A stretch of DNA of 6,469 nucleotides from Candidatus Bathyarchaeota archaeon. GTDB lineage: Archaea > Thermoproteota > Bathyarchaeia > TCS64. The stretch is taken from assembly GCA_026014515.1 (NCBI GenBank), contig JAOZIG010000194.1, forward strand, positions 1-6,469, written 5' to 3'. Shown here piece by piece: positions 1 through 5,952 of this stretch. Below the pieces are notes generated by a model. The model made no database searches, had not been told where the DNA came from, and worked only from the letters and a program-made list of their open reading frames with translations. A program made the position numbers and the translations under genes. The first letter of the stretch is position 1, and each line of letters starts with the position of its first letter.

Positions 1-2265
1 GTTACTCAGATTAATCGCAGTAACCAAGCCCGTCAAGTCTCCACGAACCAATATGATGTCTCCTGACTCTATCGCGATATCAGTTCCAGTGCCAATAGCT
101 ACACCCACGTTCGCCTGAGCCAAAGCAGGGGCATCATTGATGCCGTCACCCACCATCGCCACCATACCATACTTCTCCTGAGCATCAACCACCACCCGAA
201 CCTTCTCATCGGGCATGACCTCCGCGTAGACATCATCAATACCCACCTGAGAGGCGATGGCTTCAGCGGTTGCCTTGTTATCGCCTGTTAGCATGATGGT
301 TTTCATGCCCATCTTCTTTAACTCGTTCAAGGCGAGCACCGAGTCGTCCTTTAGTGTGTCAGCGACAGCGATTATGCCGGCGGGTTCACCGTTTACTCCA
401 ACAGCCATCACTGTCTTGGCTTCGCGCTGTAGTCTACTGAACTCTTTCTGTAGGTCATCGGGGAAGCTATCAAGTAGAGTGGGTTTACCGACTATGATGG
501 TTTTGTCATCTATTTTGCCTGTTACGCCTTCTCCGCGTAGCGCTTTGAACTCGTTGGGCTGGGTTAGATTGATCTTGCGTTCCATGGCTGTGCGGATTAT
601 TGCTCTTGCTAGGGGGTGTTCGGAGCCTTGTTCAAGGCTTGCAGCATAATAGAGGAGTGATTCATCGCCTATGATGTCGGTGATCTCGGGTTGTCCCTTT
701 GTTATGGTGCCGGTCTTGTCCAGTACGATTGCCTTGATCTCTTTCATGGTTTGGATGGCTTCACCACGCCTGATCAATATCCCGTTACGTGCACCCATAC
801 CGGTACCCACCATCAATGCAGTAGGCACCGCCAAACCAAGACTACATGGACAAGCGATAACCAAGACGCTGATCATGGCGCTGATAGCCAGCATCACCTG
901 TGGTAGGGTTACGTCAACCCATGGGATGAACCCTGAGCCCCAGACCAGTACACGATTCAATGGACCGGGTATCAGCATCCAAGCTACAAGTGTGAAGAAC
1001 GCGATACCGATGATAACTGGCACAAAGATTGCGATGACATCATCAGCGAACTTCTGTATAGGCACCTTTGTGCCCTGAGCCTCCTCAACCATCTTGATGA
1101 TCTGGGCTAGGAATGTGTCTTTACCGATCCTTGTCGCCTCAACATGCAGCAAACCTTCTTGGTTAACAGTTGCTCCGATTACCTCGTCACCAACCTTCTT
1201 CGTTACGGGCATGGATTCTCCTGTCGCCATTGACTCATCGACGCTGCTCTCACCCTTGATTATCACGCCATCGGTGGGTATCTTCTCACCGGGCTTTACA
1301 ATCATCACATCACCGGCTTTCACCTGCTCCATGGGTACCTCCTGTTCCTCCCCGTCAACAAGTATTAGCGCTGATTTTGCTTCCATCTTCAACAACTGGC
1401 GTATCGCTTGACTGCTCTGTCCCTTTGCTAGAGCCTCATAGTATTTGCCTGTGAGGTTGAAGCTGAGGATCATGGTGCTGCTTCCCGCGTAGTTGAATAA
1501 GGGGGTGAAAAAGCTGGCTGGACCAGTAAGCCACGCGATTATGGTACCCATGGCGATCAATACATCCATGTTGGCGGTACCATGTGTTACCGCTGCATAC
1601 GCTGACTTGATGGTGGGCCATCCTACCCAGAATATAGCTGGAGCGCTGAGCACGGTCATTCCTATGTTGAATATCATGTGGTTTGGCCAAGCTACCCCGA
1701 AGAACATGTGGGGTATCATCCAGATCATAATTGGGATAGTGAAATACCAGCTACGAAGCATCCTTTGTCTTGATTTTTCTAGTTCCTGCTCGTAGACATC
1801 AACCTCTTCCTCGTCAGCCACATCATAGCCTTGGCTACGTACAGCCTCACGGAGATCAACAATGCTCGCCTGCTTTGGATCATACTTGACGAATGCTTTC
1901 TCAGTGGCTAGATTCACCACAGCCTCCTTGACGCCTGGTACACGTTCAAGCGCCTTCTCGACTGCTGCGACACACGCTGCACAGGTCATGCCTGTTATTC
2001 GCATGGTGACTTCCCGTGTCTCAGCGTCGCCGGGCATCACTGGCTCGTATTCGAGTTCCCGTATTGATTGTGCGATATCGTCTAGGTTTACCTTGTCTGG
2101 GTCGTACTCGATTACTGCCTTCTCTGTGCCATAGTTGACATCAGCTTTCCGAATACCTTCTCGTTTGTACAGGTTGTTGGATATACTCTGGGCGCATGTG
2201 GCGCAGTGCATACCCTTTACTGGTATTACGAGTGTCTTGGATTTCTCCTCTTTACTATTACTCAC
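1..2265 (-). CDS. copA: Copper/silver-translocating P1B-type ATPase (CopA type), C-terminus beyond window
   Basis: This is an ATP-driven exporter of Cu(I) or Ag(I) in the cytoplasmic membrane; 755 codons are visible. From the N-terminus there are two heavy-metal domains (about residues 11-76 and 85-150) with CxxC sites in GMHCATC and GMTCAAC. Four hydrophobic helices follow (about 172-275), then the actuator domain with TGE at 348-350. Two more helices follow, the second carrying the metal-site motif C472-P-C474. The catalytic domain has DKTGT with phosphorylated D516, the P1B-specific H550-P551, TGDN at 660-663 and GDGIND at 706-711. The frame is open to base 1, so the last two helices and their metal-selecting residues are missing; Cu/Ag specificity is therefore inferred from CPC and the CxxC domains. 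The start is a GTG, with a stop codon three codons upstream, no ribosome binding site, and a TATA-like box 25 bp away. This suggests a leaderless mRNA. The residue after CPC is Ser, and GLAVPT replaces the more usual GLATPT; both changes are mild. Confidence 0.95.
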   Translation of the reverse strand, partial: MSNSKEEKSKTLVIPVKGMHCATCAQSISNNLYKREGIRKADVNYGTEKAVIEYDPDKVNLDDIAQSIRELEYEPVMPGDAETREVTMRITGMTCAACVAAVEKALERVPGVKEAVVNLATEKAFVKYDPKQASIVDLREAVRSQGYDVADEEEVDVYEQELEKSRQRMLRSWYFTIPIMIWMIPHMFFGVAWPNHMIFNIGMTVLSAPAIFWVGWPTIKSAYAAVTHGTANMDVLIAMGTIIAWLTGPASFFTPLFNYAGSSTMILSFNLTGKYYEALAKGQSSQAIRQLLKMEAKSALILVDGEEQEVPMEQVKAGDVMIVKPGEKIPTDGVIIKGESSVDESMATGESMPVTKKVGDEVIGATVNQEGLLHVEATRIGKDTFLAQIIKMVEEAQGTKVPIQKFADDVIAIFVPVIIGIAFFTLVAWMLIPGPLNRVLVWGSGFIPWVDVTLPQVMLAISAMISVLVIACPCSLGLAVPTALMVGTGMGARNGILIRRGEAIQTMKEIKAIVLDKTGTITKGQPEITDIIGDESLLYYAASLEQGSEHPLARAIIRTAMERKINLTQPNEFKALRGEGVTGKIDDKTIIVGKPTLLDSFPDDLQKEFSRLQREAKTVMAVGVNGEPAGIIAVADTLKDDSVLALNELKKMGMKTIMLTGDNKATAEAIASQVGIDDVYAEVMPDEKVRVVVDAQEKYGMVAMVGDGINDAPALAQANVGVAIGTGTDIAIESGDIILVRGDLTGLVTAINLSN

Positions 2266-2272
2266 GAGTAAT
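2257..2272. promoter_or_regulatory. Near-palindrome on the ATPase start codon, candidate operator
   Basis: ATTACTC and GAGTAAT are perfect 7-bp inverted arms around a 2-bp spacer. They centre on the GTG start codon (2263-2265), the probable transcription start. A further overlapping perfect palindrome, AGTAATTACT, lies at 2267-2276, giving three copies of the ATTACT core in alternating orientation within 20 bp. A dimeric repressor bound here would block transcription start of the exporter gene. The geometry is seen; the operator role is inferred, and no regulator gene is in the window. Confidence 0.4.
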
Positions 2273-2289
2273 TACTGAAAATGGCGGTG

Positions 2290-2295
2290 TATAAA
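2290..2295 (-). promoter_or_regulatory. TATA-like box of the copper ATPase gene
   Basis: Read on the minus strand this is TTTATA, ending 25 bp before the GTG start at 2265. That is the archaeal TATA-to-start distance expected when transcription begins at or next to the start codon. No Shine-Dalgarno sequence lies between, which agrees with a leaderless mRNA. The box is also one arm of an inverted repeat shared with the opposing promoter. Transcription start not observed; inferred from spacing. Confidence 0.55.
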
Positions 2296-2308
2296 CTATC
2301 AGTGAGGG

Positions 2309-2314
2309 TTTATA
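2309..2314 (+). promoter_or_regulatory. TATA-like box of the copper chaperone gene
   Basis: TTTATA on the plus strand would place transcription start near 2335-2339, right at the ribosome binding site of the chaperone gene. With the preceding G it forms GTTTATA, the exact mirror of TATAAAC at 2290-2296. The two divergent promoters are therefore symmetric around an 11-bp centre (2297-2307). Inferred from sequence only. Confidence 0.5.
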
Positions 2315-2338
2315 GCCCGCGATTCAATGAAACTTTTA

Positions 2339-2381
2339 GAGGTGAACTAAGTCGAAGCAAATCGAGCTAAAAGTAAAAGGA
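2339..2381 (+). other. Ribosome binding site and start-less N-terminal extension of the chaperone
   Basis: GAGGTGA (2339-2345) is a strong Shine-Dalgarno match. Three bases later, in the chaperone frame, codons 2349-2381 encode KSKQIELKVKG. This is the expected first beta strand and the Gly of a heavy-metal domain, just before MTCTHC. No ATG, GTG or TTG occurs in frame between the stop TGA at 2343 and the ATG at 2382. AAG at 2349 sits where an initiator would be expected: one base change (A to T at 2350) would give MSKQIELKV. A sequence error, a mutated start or non-standard initiation are all possible. Confidence 0.6.
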
Positions 2382-2561
2382 ATGACCTGTACCCACTGTG
2401 AGATGCGAGTCAAGAAGGCTCTTGAATCAGTTCCTGGAGTAAAATCCGCAAAGGCTGACCACAAGAAAGGAATCGCTGTCATCGAAGCAGAAGACAACGT
2501 CACCACAGAGGCTCTCGTCAAAGCAGTGAATGATACTGAGCTATACGAGGCTCAAGCCTAA
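2382..2561 (+). CDS. copZ: Small heavy-metal-associated (HMA) domain protein, CopZ-like copper chaperone
   Basis: This is a single-domain cytoplasmic metal carrier that would hand Cu(I) to the N-terminal domains of the divergently encoded ATPase. The motif is GMTCTHC, with the two metal-binding cysteines at codons 2388 and 2397. It is followed by the family pattern of a helix (RVKKALESVPGV), a strand (KGIAVIEAE) and a second helix (TEALVKAV). The coordinates use the first canonical in-frame ATG, giving 59 residues. That start would remove the first beta strand, so the true protein probably begins near 2349 (70 codons, usual for CopZ). The ribosome binding site at 2339-2345 also supports the earlier start. 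The stop TAA is followed by a run of six T at 2569-2574, a typical archaeal termination signal, inside the end of the converging gene. The gene symbol rests on the domain and neighbour, not on metal data. Confidence 0.85.
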   Translation: MTCTHCEMRVKKALESVPGVKSAKADHKKGIAVIEAEDNVTTEALVKAVNDTELYEAQA

Positions 2562-2562
2562 T

Positions 2563-3597
2563 CTAATCTTTTTTAATCTGTTGCTCAATCAAGGCACGAA
2601 GCTGTGTCCTAATCTCTTCATGCATCTGTTTTGTGCTCTCGAGGTTCTCTGCATACTGTTTGTTTTTCTCTTCCCAGAGCTGCATCTCATCGTTGCTGGC
2701 TAACGCGTTTTTAAACTCAGTAAGCATCTGCTGGTTAACCTCATAGACATAGATATGCTTGTACCTGCTGTCCTCTTGTTTGAAATCCTTGAAGCAGCTA
2801 TTACACTTGTAGGCAGTCTTGACCTCACTAAAGGTCTCACCACAGCCACTAAGACACCGTAAAGGTTCGTCACCACCTTGAGTATTCTTCACGAAAACCT
2901 TGCCGCCACACTTGGGGCAAACTGGTGCAGCTACTACATCATCGCTATCACAGCGTGGACATGCCACCTTTACTCCAATGGGTTTCTTGACCATCATCTT
3001 GTTGATGGTGAGTATCTGGAGTATCTTCTCTAGGTTTTCTCGCTCCATCTCCATCTCGATGTGTCCCGGTGAATAGTAGTGATATGTGCTGGATTTGGGG
3101 TGTAGCTCTGTTTGTTTGTTGGTGATGAGGTACTTCATCAGTTCACGTACCTCGGGGTTTCTGAGGAGATTCTTCCGTTTTAGCTTGTACACATCATTGG
3201 TAGCAAGCTCATGCTCATAATCCGAGACATACGCGATTATCTTGTCTGGAAGATGCTCAAAGTTCTCCTTACTCTTGATAATATAATCAACGGCACCCAT
3301 CTTCATTGCATTAATAGCTATCTCAGGGTCCTTCTGCTGAGTAACCATGATTATTGGCGTGATTACGTCCAGTTCGTTAAGTTTCTTAAGAATACTGAGC
3401 CCAGTATACTGTGCTAGGTTATAATCCAGCATCAACAGATCATAGTTTTTCGCTAAAAACACGTTAAAGAACTCATGAGCTGAGGCTACGTGGTCTACCT
3501 CGATGGGTTTTCCTGATTTATTGATGAAGCGTTGGAGTATCTTGTAGTGGTTCAGGTTGTCCTCGACCATCAAAACATGGTAGACTCTATCACTCAT
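2563..3597 (-). CDS. Response regulator with C-terminal eight-cysteine zinc-ribbon output module (TackOD1-like)
   Basis: This is a cytoplasmic signalling protein of 344 residues. Residues about 5-125 are a CheY-type receiver with acidic pocket E12/D13, phosphoacceptor D58 (LLMLDYN), T86 and K108. Residues about 130-200 are charged and mostly helical. Residues 213-268 hold four cysteine pairs: C213/C216, C227/C230, C248/C252 and C265/C268, enough for two zinc sites. Residues about 305-344 look like a coiled coil. No helix-turn-helix is visible, so the output is probably protein contact rather than classical promoter binding. The layout resembles the archaeal TackOD1 output domain described after receiver domains; this assignment is from memory and pattern. 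The start chosen is the ATG at 3597, seven bases after GGAGGT; a GTG two codons earlier is too close to that site. The partner is most likely the hybrid kinase 99 bp upstream on the same strand. Confidence 0.9.
   Translation of the reverse strand: MSDRVYHVLMVEDNLNHYKILQRFINKSGKPIEVDHVASAHEFFNVFLAKNYDLLMLDYNLAQYTGLSILKKLNELDVITPIIMVTQQKDPEIAINAMKMGAVDYIIKSKENFEHLPDKIIAYVSDYEHELATNDVYKLKRKNLLRNPEVRELMKYLITNKQTELHPKSSTYHYYSPGHIEMEMERENLEKILQILTINKMMVKKPIGVKVACPRCDSDDVVAAPVCPKCGGKVFVKNTQGGDEPLRCLSGCGETFSEVKTAYKCNSCFKDFKQEDSRYKHIYVYEVNQQMLTEFKNALASNDEMQLWEEKNKQYAENLESTKQMHEEIRTQLRALIEQQIKKD
2569..2574 (+). terminator. Oligo-T terminator after the chaperone gene
   Basis: Six consecutive T lie eight bases after the chaperone stop codon. 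Archaeal RNA polymerase ends transcription on such U tracts without needing a hairpin. The tract lies within the last codons (Lys-Lys) of the convergent response regulator gene. Modest evidence, since six T can occur by chance. Confidence 0.4.
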
Positions 3598-3604
3598 CCA
3601 CACT

Positions 3605-3610
3605 ACCTCC
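3605..3610 (-). promoter_or_regulatory. Ribosome binding site of the response regulator gene
   Basis: GGAGGT on the minus strand lies seven bases before the ATG at 3597. It fixes that start over the GTG at 3603, which would be only one base away. Together with the site before the chaperone gene, it is one of two clear Shine-Dalgarno sequences in the window. Confidence 0.75.
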
Positions 3611-3652
3611 TATAATTGTGCGCTTCATGTATGCCAGTCCCATGAATTTTTG

Positions 3653-3660
3653 AATAAAAA
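3653..3660 (-). promoter_or_regulatory. AT-rich element between kinase and regulator: candidate TATA box or U-tract
   Basis: Read on the minus strand this is TTTTTATT. As a promoter it would start transcription near 3630, giving the regulator a leader of about 33 bases that includes its ribosome binding site. As a U tract it could instead end the kinase transcript. It is half of a TTTTT-GAAT-AAAAA inverted repeat (3647-3660). Either role is inferred, and the two genes may simply be co-transcribed. Confidence 0.3.
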
Positions 3661-3696
3661 GCATTATCCGCTTAGAATCTGTGTTAAGATTACTCA

Positions 3697-5703
3697 TTAC
3701 CGCTCCACCAATCCATCAACATGGACGGCTTGACCCACCTGAGAATCAGCATCTTCTTCAACCGCACCATCAGGAACAGTGAAAATAAACGAGCTACCAT
3801 AACCCTCCTGACTCTCAACCCATATCTCACCACCGAGAGACTCAATGATCTTCTTACAGATACTGAGCCCCGCCCCGGTTCCCGGGTAATGATTGGTATG
3901 TTCTAGGCGCTGGAATAACTTGAAGAGATGCTCATGCTGGTCCTCAGGGATACCTATTCCGTTGTCTCTGACCTTGAACTGGTATCCGGTCTCTGTTTCG
4001 GTATAGGTTATCTCGACTCTTGGTGGGTTTGTCTCGTTGAACTTGATGCCGTTACCGATGAGATTCATCAGTACCTGCTTGATCCATGTCCTCTGAGTAA
4101 CCAACTCGGGTAGATTATTGCCTGTTACTATTGCTTGTTTCATATCTATCTGGGGTTTAAGCTCCTCTTTTATCTCAGCTAGAAGTACGTTTAGGTCTAC
4201 TTTGCTGTATTCTGTGTTGATTCTACCGACACGAGATAGTGTGAGCAGGTTGTCGATGAGTTCACGCATATTATTTGATGCCTTGAGGATAGAGTCAAGA
4301 TACTCTTGCCCTGTCTCATCCAGTACATCAAAATAATCCTCAAGAAGGAAATCACTAAAACTCTCAATAGTCATCAAAGGCGCCTTGAGGTCGTGGCTAA
4401 CGATGTGTGTGAAATCGTTAAGGTCCCTGTTGGCCTTCTCCAGCTCTTCAAGACTCGTGTAAAGGGTGGTTTCTATTCTTTTTCGCCAAGTAATATCATT
4501 GACAGCGCTAACCACATGCTTTACCACACCGTCAACAACGACAGGCGCCCAGCTATGGCTTACCCAATATACTTCTCCATCGCCACCTTGTATCCTATAC
4601 TCGTTGATCTTACCCTTATTCCCAGCTAAGGAACTGTTATAGAACTCAGCTATCTTGCCCAAGTCTTCACTGACCACGAGTTCACCCCACATATGGTCCA
4701 CGAGTTTGCTTGGCTTGTAGTGGAATATCTCTGCTGAGGGCGAGATATAGTTGATTGAGCCCTCTGGTTTTGTTAAAACAATGACATCTTGGACGTTTTC
4801 CACGATGTTTCTGAACTGTTTCTCGCTTGCGCTGATGGTCTCAACCTGTTTAACCCTGTTTACCGCTTGTCCAACAAGTAGACTGATGGCTTCCATCAAC
4901 GGGTAATCAGTCTGACTAAATGGGGTCGCCTGATACGCGGTAAGATATCCATAAACAACATCCATAAACAGGGGCACAACCAGAACATAGCCATCATCCA
5001 GAAGCCTCTGGGTAATGCCATCCTTGAGTTCATCAACACCTAATGATAGCTCAGGGGAATCACCCAGCCGCTTCACGGGGTCAGCTGAATAATCATTGAT
5101 CAACCAGAAACAGGTATTACGGTACCCCATTATCTCATCAAGCACGTTCAAGGTTCTTGTAGTGACATCCTCCATGGTGTTGGCTGAAGAGATCACTGGG
5201 AGAATCTCCCGTACACCCTCTAATCGTTTCTGATACCTGCTTTCCTCGCGTTTTCTTCGATGCGACTCTGCGTGGCTCTTGATACGCCGAGCCAATAACT
5301 GATAGTGACTTGGGTCAGCTTCCTTACGTACATAGTCGTCTACACCTGCTTGGAAGGCAGCCTCGGCTACTACCTCGCTTCCCCTACCGGTATACATGAT
5401 GAAAGGGATGTCTTGGACACGTTTTACCCGCTTACAGAGGTCCATTCCGTTTACATCTGGCATAACATAGTCTGAGACAATACAATCAATACATGTGTCT
5501 AGATGCTTCATGAGATCATCAGCGGTCCTCACAGATACAATTTCCAGTTCAGAGTCTGCTTCCTCTAGGAAAGTCTTAGCGAAGAACAGTTGCTCTGACT
5601 CATCATCAATGTGCAGTATGACGTACTTGTCACTAGGGGGAAGGACCTCTGATGTCAATTTGATTACGGGAACACGGGAACCTATTTGAGAATTATAGAG
5701 CAA
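3697..5703 (-). CDS. Cytoplasmic hybrid sensor histidine kinase, REC-GAF-PAS-HisKA-HATPase
   Basis: This protein autophosphorylates on a histidine and would pass the phosphate to a receiver, likely the downstream regulator. Numbering uses the TTG at 5703 (668 residues). Residues about 26-145 are an N-terminal receiver with D33/D34, phosphoacceptor D78 (CIVSDYV), T105 and K127. Residues about 155-288 fit a GAF-type sensor domain. Residues about 295-410 are a PAS domain (IVENVQDVIVL to VNDITWRKRIE). The HisKA helix carries phosphoacceptor H437 in HIVSHDLKAPL. The ATPase domain has N box NLIGNGIKF (N547, N551), G1 DNGIGI (580-585), F box LFKLF and G2 GTGAGL (608-613). There is no signal peptide or membrane helix, so it senses a soluble cue, probably through GAF or PAS. 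It ends in tandem stops TAA-TGA. The start is uncertain: a second in-frame TTG at 5658 still leaves the receiver whole and fits a TATA-like box at 5691-5698 better. Neither TTG has a ribosome binding site. Confidence 0.93.
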   Translation of the reverse strand: MLYNSQIGSRVPVIKLTSEVLPPSDKYVILHIDDESEQLFFAKTFLEEADSELEIVSVRTADDLMKHLDTCIDCIVSDYVMPDVNGMDLCKRVKRVQDIPFIMYTGRGSEVVAEAAFQAGVDDYVRKEADPSHYQLLARRIKSHAESHRRKREESRYQKRLEGVREILPVISSANTMEDVTTRTLNVLDEIMGYRNTCFWLINDYSADPVKRLGDSPELSLGVDELKDGITQRLLDDGYVLVVPLFMDVVYGYLTAYQATPFSQTDYPLMEAISLLVGQAVNRVKQVETISASEKQFRNIVENVQDVIVLTKPEGSINYISPSAEIFHYKPSKLVDHMWGELVVSEDLGKIAEFYNSSLAGNKGKINEYRIQGGDGEVYWVSHSWAPVVVDGVVKHVVSAVNDITWRKRIETTLYTSLEELEKANRDLNDFTHIVSHDLKAPLMTIESFSDFLLEDYFDVLDETGQEYLDSILKASNNMRELIDNLLTLSRVGRINTEYSKVDLNVLLAEIKEELKPQIDMKQAIVTGNNLPELVTQRTWIKQVLMNLIGNGIKFNETNPPRVEITYTETETGYQFKVRDNGIGIPEDQHEHLFKLFQRLEHTNHYPGTGAGLSICKKIIESLGGEIWVESQEGYGSSFIFTVPDGAVEEDADSQVGQAVHVDGLVER
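5666..5681. repeat. Tandem 8-bp repeat ACGGGAAC x2 at the kinase start region
   Basis: Two perfect head-to-tail copies of ACGGGAAC, read on the plus strand. They cover the inferred transcription start of the kinase gene if the TATA-like box at 5691-5698 is real, a position where a bound regulator could repress. If the long kinase start is used instead, they are just codons for a Ser-Arg-Val-Pro-Val stretch. Confidence 0.4.
5691..5698 (-). promoter_or_regulatory. TATA-like box within the 5' end of the kinase frame
   Basis: Read on the minus strand this is CTATAATT. It would start transcription around 5665-5670, inside the longest kinase frame. This supports translation from the TTG at 5658 rather than 5703. 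A tandem 8-bp repeat (5666-5681) lies between this box and that TTG. Weak, consensus-based evidence. Confidence 0.3.
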
Positions 5704-5751
5704 TAACCCATGTCAAGGAAAACATTAAGCCCCTGAATCCAACCAACTATT

Positions 5752-5952
5752 ATGACAGATTCCGAGAAAAACCACATGCTTAGACGAGTCAAAGAACTCT
5801 ACGGTGACCGCCTTACAGAAGACCAACTAGCTGCAGTCGAGGCAAGCCTAGACCCAATGATCAAGGTACTGGAACAACTACGAAACATGCCACTGGAGAA
5901 CAGCGACGAGCCCTACAGCGTATTCAAACCCTACAGGAAGGACAAGCAATGA
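5752..5952 (+). CDS. GatC/AtzG-like small accessory subunit of an amidase
   Basis: A 66-residue helical protein encoded directly before an amidase gene, with which it shares an ATGA overlap. The pattern of an N-terminal helix starting near YGDRLTEDQLAAVEASL, a second helix (MIKVLEQLRNMPL) and an extended tail (EPYSVFKPY) resembles the GatC fold. It is closest in my recollection to AtzG-type small subunits (tail PL...EP..VF.P). Such proteins wrap around and stabilise an amidase-signature partner. No ribosome binding site precedes the ATG, and the 48-bp gap to the divergent kinase contains only a weak TATA-like stretch near 5720-5728, so a leaderless mRNA is likely. It could alternatively be the GatC of a tRNA-dependent amidotransferase, but no GatB is present in the window. 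Confidence 0.7.
   Translation: MTDSEKNHMLRRVKELYGDRLTEDQLAAVEASLDPMIKVLEQLRNMPLENSDEPYSVFKPYRKDKQ

Noticed and set aside
257..2134. Several plus-strand open frames of 71-135 codons opposite the copper ATPase, and an 84-codon minus-strand frame at 1436-1690
   Set aside because: The ATPase frame is continuous with all family motifs. These frames are antisense or frame-shifted shadows with compositionally odd, unmatched proteins.
1..2265. Possible frameshift in the copper ATPase
   Set aside because: I translated the whole minus-strand frame by hand: 755 uninterrupted codons with all motifs in order. It is only cut by the window edge.
2336..2521. Minus-strand frame of 61 codons opposite the chaperone
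   Set aside because: It is antisense to a clear heavy-metal domain with its CxxC motif; nothing supports it.
3611..3617. TATAATT as a TATA box for the response regulator
   Set aside because: It is 14 bp from the start codon and adjoins the ribosome binding site, so transcription would begin inside the gene.
3605..3660. Riboswitch in the leader of the regulator
   Set aside because: The 99-bp gap is too short and shows no strong stem beyond the TTTTT-GAAT-AAAAA repeat.
3721..5689. Plus-strand open frames opposite the histidine kinase, the longest 107 codons (4306-4629)
   Set aside because: The kinase on the minus strand has every expected domain motif in register; these are shadows without ribosome binding sites or recognisable domains.
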